A stretch of 64,000 nt of DNA, taken from an uncultured Christensenella sp. GTDB taxonomy: Bacteria; Bacillota; Clostridia; Christensenellales; Borkfalkiaceae. Position 1 is the first letter of the stretch, and the number at the start of each line of letters is the position of its first letter. The notes under the pieces are model-generated. The model saw nothing but the letters and a program-made list of their open reading frames with translations, ran no database searches and had not been told where the DNA came from. This document shows, one piece after another, positions 16,817 to 24,244 of this stretch. A program made the position numbers and the translations under genes. Location: NCBI GenBank assembly GCA_910586065.1, contig CAJUGI010000003.1, positions 133,832 through 197,831 on the forward strand, written 5' to 3'.

Positions 16817-18103
16817 TTAACCGCGTTTGTCGAGGGTAATGAAAGGCGAAACGGTCGCCTTGCCCTTATAAGGTGCGAGAGGCTTGTTCCAGATAGGTTT
16901 GCCGTCCACACGATAAATGAAACGGAACACGTTCTCGTCGTAAAGGAATCTTACGTGTATGGAACTTGCTGCCTTAATACCGCCCTTATCGATGAGCAGA
17001 TACTGACCGACGTCCGCCAAGATAATGTCGCCAACTTCGCCCGCGGCATTGCACTGTTCGAGGGGAACGACGGGCCTTCCGAAAATCGTGCCGTAAGGCT
17101 TTTCCGAAATACCGCCAGCGGGAATGTAAACGGGCTTATCGCCGAGCTTAAGCGTATAGAGATACGGCTCGATTTCCTGGTTGATATACCAAACGGCGTT
17201 TGCTCTCGACTTTGACCAGAGTCTGTTCCACATCTTGATGAGGTTCTCAACGGTGATGATATCCTTCTGGTCTTTTTCTTTCTCGACCTTAACCAGCGCA
17301 CCGCTGTTCAAGATACCGAGAGGTTCACCCTCGCCGCTACCCGACAGGATTGCGTCGTCCATCTTAAATCCGAACTCTTCGGCAAATGCCTGACGGATAA
17401 CCGCTTCGAGAGCCGCCGCATCCTGTAAAAGTTCGTCGGTTGCATAGCACAGACCCGTGAGTTTCTTGAGCGAAAGTTCCATCTGTCTGAACTTGGGTTT
17501 ACTGCCCGTATGCTCGTCAGCCTCCGCCTCCCAGTAAGTCTGAACACCTCCCCATCTCGAACCGTTTGCACGGCTGTCTTCGTCCACGGCGTTGATTTTC
17601 AGTCCGTTGGCGTTTGTGCTGATGGGAATTTTCTTTACCTTGCTGGCAAGGATGCCCGTTTCGTAGGTGCGCTTTAAGAGTTCCTTAACGAAGTCCTGCT
17701 GAACGAGGAATCCGCCGTCCGAGGGGGTGCTTTCGTTCAAACCGCTTGCCGCTCTCGTCGAAAGACGCTCGTCGGTATGTCCGCCGGGCATTGCCGCACG
17801 GTAAGCCGCAAGGAGCTGTTCACCGAGAGTGCCGAATCTCTTTTCTTCGGGTTTCTGAGGTGCGGGCTTAACCTCGGGCTTTTCAGTTACCGTTCTTTCC
17901 TCGGGTTCGATTGCCAGCATTCTCTCCGCTCTCGTAATGCTTTCATCCCACGAGCGGATCTCCGATTCATAACCGTCGATTTCTTTCTGTTCGTCTTCGG
18001 TGAGGAATCTGTCTTCCGCCTCTGCCTTGTTCAAAACCGCCATTGCTTTGAGCCTGGCGTCTTCTCTTTTTGCTTTCATTTCAAGCACTTTCTTCATCGT
18101 CAT
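16817..18103 (-). CDS. HK97-fold major capsid protein
   Basis: 428 residues. The first 100 residues are a charged coiled-coil delta domain (LKAMAVLNKAEAEDRFLTED), removed by the protease in this family. The mature part starts near residue 105-115 (STRAASGLNESTPSDGGFLV) and contains the usual FRQMELSLKKLTGLCYATDE and GEPLGILN motifs. AAGGAG lies eight bases before the ATG. It builds the head shell. Confidence 0.95.
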   Translation of the reverse strand: MTMKKVLEMKAKREDARLKAMAVLNKAEAEDRFLTEDEQKEIDGYESEIRSWDESITRAERMLAIEPEERTVTEKPEVKPAPQKPEEKRFGTLGEQLLAAYRAAMPGGHTDERLSTRAASGLNESTPSDGGFLVQQDFVKELLKRTYETGILASKVKKIPISTNANGLKINAVDEDSRANGSRWGGVQTYWEAEADEHTGSKPKFRQMELSLKKLTGLCYATDELLQDAAALEAVIRQAFAEEFGFKMDDAILSGSGEGEPLGILNSGALVKVEKEKDQKDIITVENLIKMWNRLWSKSRANAVWYINQEIEPYLYTLKLGDKPVYIPAGGISEKPYGTIFGRPVVPLEQCNAAGEVGDIILADVGQYLLIDKGGIKAASSIHVRFLYDENVFRFIYRVDGKPIWNKPLAPYKGKATVSPFITLDKRG

Positions 18104-18115
18104 ATTATTTTCTCC

Positions 18116-18760
18116 TTAAATATTTTTGAATTTGGTTTTTAAGTTTTTGAGCTTTTCTTGCTCTTTGGCTTTCTTCGCTGCGCTTTCCGCCGCCTGCTCC
18201 GCCGCTTCCGCCTGACTTCTCTGTTCAGCTTTGTATCCGTCGTATTCCTGCATAGCTCTGACACCGACGTCGGTTGCCGTGTATGCAGGGAACGTTACGG
18301 GACTTACGTCGAAAAGTTTGACCTTGCGAATCTCTCGCACGTCCATACCGTCCTGCGTTGACCACTCGTCTTCCTCGACTATGAAGCCTATTGACATCTG
18401 TGTGATATCGCCCCTGCGTATACTCGTCTGAATGTCTTTTGCCCAGCTCGTATCGGGCGGGGTTATTCGCACACGCAAGCCGATTTCATCCTCCACAAGT
18501 TCAAGCGTTCCCGCACGGTTTCTGCCGAGTACGTAATTCGGGTCGTGGTTAAACAGCGCACGGATATCGTCTTTACCGATACTCTCGTTAAATGTGCCTT
18601 TACGGACGATTTCCTTAAACGGGAAGATTCCGCCGAGTGTTTCACTCCAACTGTCGAACACCGCCGCATGCCCTTCAAATACCGTGCCGCCGCTTTCACT
18701 TTCCGCTATCCGAAGCTCCTTCATCGGGAGCATTCGCAGTTCCCTTTTGCTTTCCTTCAT
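18116..18760 (-). CDS. HK97-type prohead protease
   Basis: 214 residues. The catalytic His is in ALFNHDPNYVLGR and the Ser in QMSIGF, in the usual order. The C-terminal 50 residues are an Ala/Lys/Glu-rich coiled coil that may help scaffold the capsid. The start overlaps the portal gene by 65 bp. The protein cuts the capsid delta domain during head maturation. Confidence 0.93.
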   Translation of the reverse strand: MKESKRELRMLPMKELRIAESESGGTVFEGHAAVFDSWSETLGGIFPFKEIVRKGTFNESIGKDDIRALFNHDPNYVLGRNRAGTLELVEDEIGLRVRITPPDTSWAKDIQTSIRRGDITQMSIGFIVEEDEWSTQDGMDVREIRKVKLFDVSPVTFPAYTATDVGVRAMQEYDGYKAEQRSQAEAAEQAAESAAKKAKEQEKLKNLKTKFKNI

Positions 18761-20003
18761 TACTACCTCCTTCTTTGTTTTCTGTCGGCTGGTTTGCCGT
18801 TATCATGTTGCCGTTGACAAGGTACTCATCTCCGCCATTCTCCGCAGGCACGAGCGACATATCCTCTAAACGGCGAATGTCGTTTATAGACAGCCAGCCA
18901 TTTTGCCGTCCTACTGCATAGCCCTCCATTCTCGATTTGTAATCGCCTCGCATTAAGCCGTCCACATTGAATTTGGCGAAATACAAAAGCCGTTCCTTCT
19001 CATCCAAGAGTGAACGGCTTATTTCCTGCTCCCATCTGACCAGCCAGGGTCTTATGGTATGCTGTACAAATTCAATTGACTGATGCTCAATGTTACTGAA
19101 CGTTGCTCGTTCCAAATCCCCCACAAGGTGCGGCGGAACTCGAAAGATACGACAAATTTCGTTGACTTGATATTTCCTCGTTTCAAGAAACTGTGCGTCT
19201 TCGGGCGCTATGCCTATTGTGTGGTATTTCATTCCTTCTTCAAGGACTGCTACCTTATGGCTATTCCGCGTCCCTTGATAGACTTTGTTCCAGCTTTCCC
19301 TTAACTTTTCGGGGTCTTTAAGAATGCCGGGGTGTTCCAACACACCGCCAGGTCTTGCACCGTTGCCGAAGAATTTTGCCCCGTATTCCTCTGTAGCAAG
19401 AGACAGACCAACCGCTTCCCTTGCTTGGGAAATAGGGCTCAACCCCGTTACCCCGTCTAATGACAGACCTTTAATATGAAATACTTGCTCGGGGCGGTAC
19501 ACATAGGTTTGGTTCGTTATATCGTCCGAATACGTGTATTTAATCTTGCCCGTTTGCGTATCACGCTCGACCGTCATATTCTGTGGTTTCAAGTACCACA
19601 ACTCGGTTACGTGTCCGTTCTTCTTGATTTTCCTTGCATATGCATTTCCCCACAAAAGCAACGAGGTCATCATCGTTTCACGAAACTCGAAACTTGTCAT
19701 TTCCTCGTTTGGTAATTCGTAAAGACAAGAAAACAGCGGATGCTGTTCCGCCGATTCGTTCTTTCCGTCCTTGCCTTTTTTATACAGATGCAGCGGCAGA
19801 CTTGCCACCGTTTCCGCAAGGATTTTTACACATGCATATACCGCCGAGGTTTGCATAGCTCTGAGTTCGTCAACCCTCACACCGCTATTACTGTTGCCGA
19901 GCATATCCACATCCACGCCCCTTATAAAGTCTTGCATTTCTTTGCTGGGTGCGTTGCGCCGTTCACGCCTTGGTGCGTCCCTACTTCGTCCGAATAATCC
20001 CAT
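18696..20003 (-). CDS. Portal protein (HK97 family)
   Basis: 435 residues from the ATG at 20003, which has GGAGGGCAA upstream; the longer frame before it has no ribosome site. Motifs AVYACVKILAETVASLPLHL, FGNGARPGGVL and FRVPPHLVGD are standard for HK97-type portals. The gene starts only 26 bp after an intrinsic terminator (20029-20048) and I see no promoter in the gap, so it must be transcribed by read-through or antitermination. Confidence 0.95.
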   Translation of the reverse strand: MGLFGRSRDAPRRERRNAPSKEMQDFIRGVDVDMLGNSNSGVRVDELRAMQTSAVYACVKILAETVASLPLHLYKKGKDGKNESAEQHPLFSCLYELPNEEMTSFEFRETMMTSLLLWGNAYARKIKKNGHVTELWYLKPQNMTVERDTQTGKIKYTYSDDITNQTYVYRPEQVFHIKGLSLDGVTGLSPISQAREAVGLSLATEEYGAKFFGNGARPGGVLEHPGILKDPEKLRESWNKVYQGTRNSHKVAVLEEGMKYHTIGIAPEDAQFLETRKYQVNEICRIFRVPPHLVGDLERATFSNIEHQSIEFVQHTIRPWLVRWEQEISRSLLDEKERLLYFAKFNVDGLMRGDYKSRMEGYAVGRQNGWLSINDIRRLEDMSLVPAENGGDEYLVNGNMITANQPTENKEGGSNEGKQKGTANAPDEGASDSGK

Positions 20004-20028
20004 TTGCCCTCCTTGTTTGAAATAATAA

Positions 20029-20048
20029 AACCGCCCTTTCGAGCGGTT
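20029..20048 (-). terminator. Terminator between small-gene cassette and portal
   Basis: Arms of eight bases with one mismatch around TTTC, followed on the minus strand by TTTTATTATTT. It ends the cassette of the genes at 20382 and 20063. Confidence 0.75.
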
Positions 20049-20062
20049 GTTTGTTGTCTTGA

Positions 20063-20380
20063 TTATTTGCTCTCTATGCCCTTCAGCACCTTTACGCTTA
20101 TGAGTGCGCCGAGTATGTTGTCGATTGCTTTCCATTCGGGGGTGCATTTTAATCCCCTTACATAGTTGCCTTTCATTTGCTCTCTGTACGTTTCAGCATA
20201 GTGGGCAGCCATTTCCTCAGCTATGATTTCAGGTGCATGTTCCACATCGGTGAGTATCCTTGCCTTGAGTGCCTCTATCTTTGCGTCGTAGGCTTTCTTC
20301 TCGTCCTCGGTAGCGTATGCGTAGTAGCCGTGGCTGTATGCTTTCAGTCTTCTGAAGATGTCTTTCTGCTTGGTTTCCAT
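20063..20380 (-). CDS. Unknown cassette protein, paralogue of the protein at 22201-22689
   Basis: 105 residues from the ATG at 20380; GGAGG lies ten bases upstream and the stop of the gene before it is two bases away. It shares QKxIF, AYDAKIEALKARIL and the block DVEHAPEIIAEE with the protein encoded at 22201-22689, so the two come from one gene. I recognise no known family. It is the second gene in the cassette driven by dispersed-element copy 2. Confidence 0.75.
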   Translation of the reverse strand: METKQKDIFRRLKAYSHGYYAYATEDEKKAYDAKIEALKARILTDVEHAPEIIAEEMAAHYAETYREQMKGNYVRGLKCTPEWKAIDNILGALISVKVLKGIESK

Positions 20381-20381
20381 C

Positions 20382-20525
20382 TTAGTCTTCCTCCTTGGTC
20401 TGTACCCATACACCGTTTGCTCTGTAGTGCTTTGCAATTGCGCCTGCGAGTTTGCCGCTTACGTTCTTTGCGACCGTTTCGTATTTTCCGCTTTCTCCGA
20501 TAATCATTACTGTGTAGGTTTTCAT
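20382..20525 (-). CDS. 47-residue cassette protein, unknown
   Basis: A short ORF (MKTYTVMIIGESGKYETVAK...) with GAAGGAGC before the ATG. It is the first gene behind dispersed-element copy 2 and its leader hairpin. The pattern resembles tiny phage proteins with a short beta sheet and a helix. Its stop is one base from the next start, so the two are coupled. Confidence 0.7.
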   Translation of the reverse strand: MKTYTVMIIGESGKYETVAKNVSGKLAGAIAKHYRANGVWVQTKEED

Positions 20526-20574
20526 TTTTTGCTCCTTCGGGCTTGCTGCCCTTGCTTTGTTTTACACCCATACA

Positions 20575-20606
20575 ATACCGTATAAATCGGAAAGAGCCCA
20601 GCGAAA
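20575..20606 (-). repeat. Dispersed bipartite element, copy 2
   Basis: Both boxes are intact (20594-20606 and 20575-20582) with 11 bp between. The leader behind it carries the hairpin GGGC-AGCAA-GCCC and then GAAGGAG, about 50 nt before the ATG at 20525. Confidence 0.88.
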
Positions 20607-20651
20607 CACCGTCAAAACACGAAACTTTTTTAAAGAATTTTTGCACTAAAA

Positions 20652-20671
20652 AACCGCCCTTTCGGACGGTT
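20652..20671 (-). terminator. Terminator of the 20691-21095 gene
   Basis: Eight-base arms (one mismatch) around TTTC with TTTTTTAG after it on the minus strand. Nearly the same stem as the one at 20029-20048. Confidence 0.78.
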
Positions 20672-20690
20672 CTGTTAGGCTTTTTATACG

Positions 20691-21095
20691 TTAGCTTCCA
20701 AAGATAATTGTTCCAGTTTCGAGCTGTTCTCCGTGATGCAGCATCTCGATTATGCTTGTTATCTTATAGTACTCGTCCTCAGCATATTCGCTTAACTCAT
20801 CCCACCATGCCGACCTCAGCACTTCGCGTCTTTCCACCTCGCCAACCGAGCCGAGCTTGCTGCTGTAGGCTTCAGGGTTGTAGGTCTTTGCCTCGGCATT
20901 AAAGGCGTCTTTTAGTTTGAGCCATAATGCATGTGCTTTGCGGTAGGTTTCAGGGTTGGTTTCCTTAGTTAATTCGGCTATTGAACACACCATATGTTTT
21001 GACCATTTTATTTGGGTATTGATGTTAGCAATCACCTCTTCCGCCGTCTTCCATTCATAGTTGTATGCCTTTGCGCTTACTTTTTGCTTTGCCAT
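20691..21095 (-). CDS. Unknown cassette protein (134 aa)
   Basis: Starts at the ATG at 21095 (MAKQKVSAKAYNYEWKTAEE), with GAAGGAG seven bases upstream. The product is mostly helical and acidic (ELSEYAEDEYYKITSIIEML). Its first four residues, MAKQK, are shared with the gene at 22201, where leader and start codon are also alike, suggesting that leader and first codons spread together. No family recognised. Single-gene cassette. Confidence 0.75.
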   Translation of the reverse strand: MAKQKVSAKAYNYEWKTAEEVIANINTQIKWSKHMVCSIAELTKETNPETYRKAHALWLKLKDAFNAEAKTYNPEAYSSKLGSVGEVERREVLRSAWWDELSEYAEDEYYKITSIIEMLHHGEQLETGTIIFGS

Positions 21096-21144
21096 TTTGT
21101 TACTCCTTCTGGGGTGCTTCCCCTCTCTTTCTTGTAACACAACA

Positions 21145-21176
21145 ATACCGTAACCGTCCGAAAGAGCCCAGCGAAA
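21145..21176 (-). repeat. Dispersed bipartite element, copy 3
   Basis: Boxes at 21164-21176 and 21145-21152. The leader has hairpin GGGG-AAGCA-CCCC and the outer pair TGTTAC/GTAACA around it, with the GGAG just inside the 3' arm. Confidence 0.88.
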
Positions 21177-21220
21177 CAGCCCCCAAAACTAAAACAAAAT
21201 AAAAGAATTTTGAATAAAAA

Positions 21221-21239
21221 AACCGCCCGGCGGACGGTT
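21221..21239 (-). terminator. Terminator of the 22689-21280 cassette
   Basis: GC-rich stem (CCGTCC/GGGCGG type) with a run of seven T on the minus strand. Confidence 0.8.
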
Positions 21240-21279
21240 TTTCTTTATTCCTGTTAGGCTGCTTGGCGGTCGATTTCGA

Positions 21280-21576
21280 TTAACCTTTCCAGCATGCAGA
21301 CGATTTCGCAAGCATCTCTGATATCTTCGTCCATTGCGATTTGGAGTATAAGTCCTTTTGCGGTACGCTGTCTATCTTGTAGCCATCGTATAAGATGTCA
21401 TAGACTGCACCGCCTGTTGCCTTAATCGCAAACGCATCGGCCGATTTCCTTACCGCTATGATATCCACCGCCGCGTCCGTGGCGATAGTCAGGCTTTTTA
21501 TAATGTTGCTCTTTTGCGCCTTGACCATTATCCGTCGGTTGACGTGCGCAGTTTCGCCAATCTTATATTCAACCAT
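21280..21576 (-). CDS. Unknown cassette protein (98 aa)
   Basis: Starts at the ATG at 21576 (MVEYKIGETAHVNRRIMVKA), overlapping the end of the recombinase-like gene; an upstream TTG start is possible but has no good ribosome site. Last of four genes in the copy-4 cassette. It has mixed alpha/beta patterns (SLTIATDAAVDIIAVRKS). No family recognised. Confidence 0.6.
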   Translation of the reverse strand: MVEYKIGETAHVNRRIMVKAQKSNIIKSLTIATDAAVDIIAVRKSADAFAIKATGGAVYDILYDGYKIDSVPQKDLYSKSQWTKISEMLAKSSACWKG

Positions 21577-21985
21577 TGTTTTGCCATCCCTGATGCTTTT
21601 TAGCTGTTCTTCCCAGCAGTTCAATCAGCGTGTCGTGTACCATCGATATCTGTTTAAGGGTATCCAAGTTTTCGTTCATCATGCATACCCCGACACCCTT
21701 ATCACACAGCTGGCGAAGCACCTTGATTGTTGCCGCCAAGTTCCTATTGAATTTGGCAAGGCACTTCACAGCGATATAATCTATATTTCCGCTGAGTGCA
21801 TCGTCTATCAACCGTCGGTATTCTGGGCGGTTGTTATACCGCCCACTCTTACTGATATCAGTGTATATCTCTGTCGGCTCAAATCCGAACAGTTCCTTGA
21901 ACCTTGCCACTTGGTTTACTTTTTCCTTTTCCTCGTCGGACAACCGTGCCACCCGACAGTATAATACCGCTTTCTGCTTTTCCAT
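21569..21985 (-). CDS. Small serine-recombinase-like protein without the catalytic serine
   Basis: 138 residues covering only the resolvase catalytic domain. The motif that should read YxRVS reads YCRVA, so the nucleophilic Ser is Ala. The arginine motif, SxSRFARN in both large recombinases here, reads CLAKFNRN. There is no recombinase domain or zinc ribbon. It is therefore probably inactive as a recombinase and may pair with the integrases as a regulator or directionality factor. AGGAG lies seven bases before its ATG. It is co-transcribed with small unknown genes under dispersed-element copy 4. Confidence 0.8.
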   Translation of the reverse strand: MEKQKAVLYCRVARLSDEEKEKVNQVARFKELFGFEPTEIYTDISKSGRYNNRPEYRRLIDDALSGNIDYIAVKCLAKFNRNLAATIKVLRQLCDKGVGVCMMNENLDTLKQISMVHDTLIELLGRTAKKHQGWQNNG

Positions 21986-21995
21986 AATCGCTCTC

Positions 21996-22199
21996 CTATT
22001 CGCTCAAGTCGATGTTGATTGTTATCGTCTTTGTTTCCGTGAAGAGTGTATCTATCGACTGCACCTCGCAGTAGAGATACTGATATGGCACGTCGTCCGC
22101 CGTTCCCTTGTACAGCTCTTCGCCCGAGTTTAGGTCGAAGAGGACGATTTCTTGGTCGGACGTTTCGGTGAATATGCTTGTCAACTCATCTACTGTCAT
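21996..22199 (-). CDS. Small acidic cassette protein (67 aa)
   Basis: Starts at the ATG at 22199 (MTVDELTSIFTETSDQEIVL). Its start is one base behind the stop of the preceding gene, exactly as in the copy-2 cassette. The product is acidic and beta-rich (TKTITINIDLSE). No family recognised. Small acidic proteins are typical of DNA mimics and phage inhibitors, but that is only a possibility here. Confidence 0.65.
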   Translation of the reverse strand: MTVDELTSIFTETSDQEIVLFDLNSGEELYKGTADDVPYQYLYCEVQSIDTLFTETKTITINIDLSE

Positions 22200-22200
22200 C

Positions 22201-22689
22201 TTAGTTATCCCCCAGCGTATTTTGCATAAATTCAATTGTAGCTCTGAATGCCGCCGCCACCGTCATACCTTCAGCGATGCGCTCGTCCATATAGTTCTTT
22301 ATCGCTTCGGTTGCGCCTTGCTCGTTGTATTCCTCGGTTTCGACCATAAAGGCTACGAGGTCAGCATGCGTCTTGATTTCTCTGGGTTCGCTTTTGTCGA
22401 GTGGCTTTGAGTCCATAAGTGCATAGCTGATGTGGTTAATTGCTGCCCACTCTGCATCGTGCCTCGGTGTTAGGTAGCCGTTGGTGAATGCCTCTCTCCA
22501 CTTTCTTGCTTCGCATTTCCCGAACTCGTCGGCGATGATTTCAGGTGCGTGTTCCACATCGGCGAGTATCCTTGCCGTTACCTCTGATATCTTCGCATCA
22601 TATATCGCATTTGATTCTGCGCTATTGTTGCCGTGGAAGCCGTCGCCGTAGTTTCTCAGCGTCTTGAAGATGTTTTTCTGTTTTGCCAT
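22201..22689 (-). CDS. Unknown cassette protein with the DVEHAPEIIA block
   Basis: 162 residues from the ATG at 22689. Residues about 1-85 match the protein at 20063-20380 (KxIFxxL, AIYDAKI, ARILADVEHAPEIIADE, then a WAAINHI motif near the end of the shared part). It has an extra C-terminal helical domain (NEQGATEAIKNYMDERIAEG). The pair shows a gene family multiplying inside one phage. No known family is recognised. Confidence 0.75.
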   Translation of the reverse strand: MAKQKNIFKTLRNYGDGFHGNNSAESNAIYDAKISEVTARILADVEHAPEIIADEFGKCEARKWREAFTNGYLTPRHDAEWAAINHISYALMDSKPLDKSEPREIKTHADLVAFMVETEEYNEQGATEAIKNYMDERIAEGMTVAAAFRATIEFMQNTLGDN

Positions 22690-22737
22690 TTTGTTCTCCT
22701 TTCGGGCTTGCTGCCCTTTCTTTTTTGTAACACAACA

Positions 22738-22769
22738 ATACCGTAACATCCTGAAAGAGCCCAGCGAAA
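22738..22769 (-). repeat. Dispersed bipartite element, copy 4
   Basis: Boxes at 22757-22769 and 22738-22745. The leader has hairpin GGGC-AGCAA-GCCC then GAAAGGAG. It serves the four-gene cassette 22689-21280 that contains the recombinase-like gene. Confidence 0.88.
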
Positions 22770-22810
22770 CAGCCCCCAAAACTGAAACAAAATAAAAGAA
22801 TTTTCAACAA

Positions 22811-22835
22811 GAAACCGCCCCTGGCGGACGGTTTC
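22811..22835 (-). terminator. Terminator of the 23799-22837 cassette
   Basis: GAAACCG/CGGTTTC arms around a GC-rich centre, followed on the minus strand by TTTC and TTG. Stem is good, T-run is short. Confidence 0.7.
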
Positions 22836-22836
22836 T

Positions 22837-23031
22837 TTATCGTTTTCTTCTTAGTGGTTTTATCATTTTATGTGTTACCCTCAGCAGGCAATTGTTCCAG
22901 CGCAGATATACATATCTGCTGTTGCTCTTTGCCACCTCGAGCTGCGTGCCTTTGGGTATAGGCTTTACACCGTATATTTCAAAATCCTCAAGCAGTTCAG
23001 CGAACCGCATGTCGTCAATCTTATTCGGCAC
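22837..23031 (-). CDS. Small basic cassette protein (64 aa)
   Basis: Starts at the GTG at 23031, chosen because GGGAGGTGATC, a very strong ribosome site, lies just before it and the upstream gene stops four bases away. The longer reading frame upstream would overlap that gene. The end is basic (RVTHKMIKPLRRKR). Function unknown. Confidence 0.65.
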   Translation of the reverse strand: MPNKIDDMRFAELLEDFEIYGVKPIPKGTQLEVAKSNSRYVYLRWNNCLLRVTHKMIKPLRRKR

Positions 23032-23035
23032 TCGA

Positions 23036-23296
23036 TCACCTCCCTTCTTGGCATATTCTGCAAGGTTGGTCGACACCTTCGTAGTTGCTCGAACACCCAG
23101 AGCGGATTATCTGATAGTTGCCTTCGGCATTTTTCAGCCCCACCGCATTACCTATCCAGCCACCGCATTTGGGGCAAGTGAATTTCAGCATCTTGCACCC
23201 TGCTTTTATTTCTTCGTCTATTAGTCCGTCTGTGGTTTCACTTACCTTTACGTGTGTCACTTCGACGATGCCATCTGATAATTCGATTCGTTCCAT
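23036..23296 (-). CDS. Zinc-ribbon-type cassette protein (86 aa)
   Basis: Contains CPKCGGW near residue 40 and CRIC near the C-terminus, with another Cys in SGCSSN, so it can bind one zinc ion. The N-terminus is beta-rich and acidic. Middle gene of the copy-5 cassette. Function unknown. Confidence 0.65.
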   Translation of the reverse strand: MERIELSDGIVEVTHVKVSETTDGLIDEEIKAGCKMLKFTCPKCGGWIGNAVGLKNAEGNYQIIRSGCSSNYEGVDQPCRICQEGR

Positions 23297-23307
23297 ACCA
23301 AACCGCC

Positions 23308-23799
23308 TTACTTAATGTCAAAGTCCTCAGCCGAGGTGAACAGTTTGTATTTGGTCAGCTTGTTCTTTTCTATGTACTTTTTCGCCGCCTGTTCGCTTTG
23401 CAGTCCTACGATTTGTTCGTAAGGGCTGTTCTCTTCTTTCTTATACATTATTACTGCTGGATAGCCCTTCTTCAGCATCGACTTGTATGTCTTTTCCCTA
23501 TCCATCAGTTCCAGCAGTTCCCCCATGAACATTTCCGCATCAACGGGTAAGTCCGCATATTCGCCTTCCAGCGGGAATCGCTCGTAGTATTGTTTGACCG
23601 CTGCATCAAGGATTGGCTGGTATTCTTCTCTGCCTTTCCTTCCGTCATAAAAGTCGATGTCTGCCATGCTGCCGTCGCCGCTGTCGTTATACCATGCGAC
23701 CTTCTTGTTTCCGTACCATAGGTCGCCCTGGTTTCCTTCCCAGTCCCTGCCTTGGAACGTCCTTCTGTTCTTGAGTTTAAATCCAAATATACTTGCCAT
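23308..23799 (-). CDS. Unknown cassette protein (163 aa)
   Basis: Starts at the ATG at 23799 (MASIFGFKLKNRRTFQGRDW). The first half is Gly/Asp/aromatic-rich (NQGDLWYGNKKVAWYNDSGD), the second half helical. The first half reminds me of small beta-sandwich proteins carried by Clostridia plasmids and phages, without any known role. First gene behind dispersed-element copy 5. Confidence 0.7.
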   Translation of the reverse strand: MASIFGFKLKNRRTFQGRDWEGNQGDLWYGNKKVAWYNDSGDGSMADIDFYDGRKGREEYQPILDAAVKQYYERFPLEGEYADLPVDAEMFMGELLELMDREKTYKSMLKKGYPAVIMYKKEENSPYEQIVGLQSEQAAKKYIEKNKLTKYKLFTSAEDFDIK

Positions 23800-23848
23800 T
23801 TTTTCTCCTTTCGGGCTGACTGCCCTGTGCTTATTTTGTAAGCCTACA

Positions 23849-23880
23849 ATACCGTAAACGGCTGAAAGAGCCCAGCGAAA
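23849..23880 (-). repeat. Dispersed bipartite element, copy 5
   Basis: Boxes at 23868-23880 and 23849-23856. It is the only copy where the base before TTTCGC is A rather than G. Its leader has GGGC-AGTCA-GCCC and GAAAGGAG, with an extra small hairpin GCTTA/TAAGC. Confidence 0.87.
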
Positions 23881-23940
23881 TTGCCGTGAAAAACGAAGAA
23901 AAAGAAACAAAAGAAAACGCCGAAAACCCTTGTAAACGAC

Positions 23941-23969
23941 TTGCAAACAACCAAACATTACGCTAATAT
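23941..23969 (+). promoter_or_regulatory. Sigma-A-type promoter for the plus-strand gene at 24005
   Basis: TTGCAA (23941-23946) and TAATAT (23964-23969), 17 bp apart, 35 bp before the ATG. It is divergent from dispersed-element copy 5. Confidence 0.75.
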
Positions 23970-24004
23970 ACAACCATAAATCAAGCATATATAGGGGTGT
24001 AGCA

Positions 24005-24244
24005 ATGGAGAATAACTTTATGGGTTTCGATGATTTCATTTACGTGGTTAAGGTTACCGAGGACGGCGAGGATTTTACCTATGAATACGGCAACCCCAAG
24101 CACGCCCTCATTCAGCTGGAAACCGAACTGAGCGGCAAGCTGTTTAGGTATAACACCGTAACCAAGCAAGAATTCGAGGTCAAAGGAGACGAGCTGCAAG
24201 CATTGACCGCACAATATATGGCGGTCAACGGCACTCAGTCGTAA
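24005..24244 (+). CDS. Small plus-strand protein of unknown function (79 aa)
   Basis: One of very few phage genes on the plus strand. AGGGG lies eight bases before the ATG. The product is acidic and compact (MGFDDFIYVVKVTEDGEDFT), with no motif I recognise. Its last 10 bp overlap the end of the convergent methyltransferase gene. It has an ordinary housekeeping promoter, so unlike its neighbours it may be expressed in the lysogen. Confidence 0.7.
   Translation: MENNFMGFDDFIYVVKVTEDGEDFTYEYGNPKHALIQLETELSGKLFRYNTVTKQEFEVKGDELQALTAQYMAVNGTQS

Noticed and set aside
20344..20646. 100-residue frame covering copy 2 of the element
   Set aside because: It is out of frame with the small gene at 20382-20525, which has the ribosome site and cassette position.
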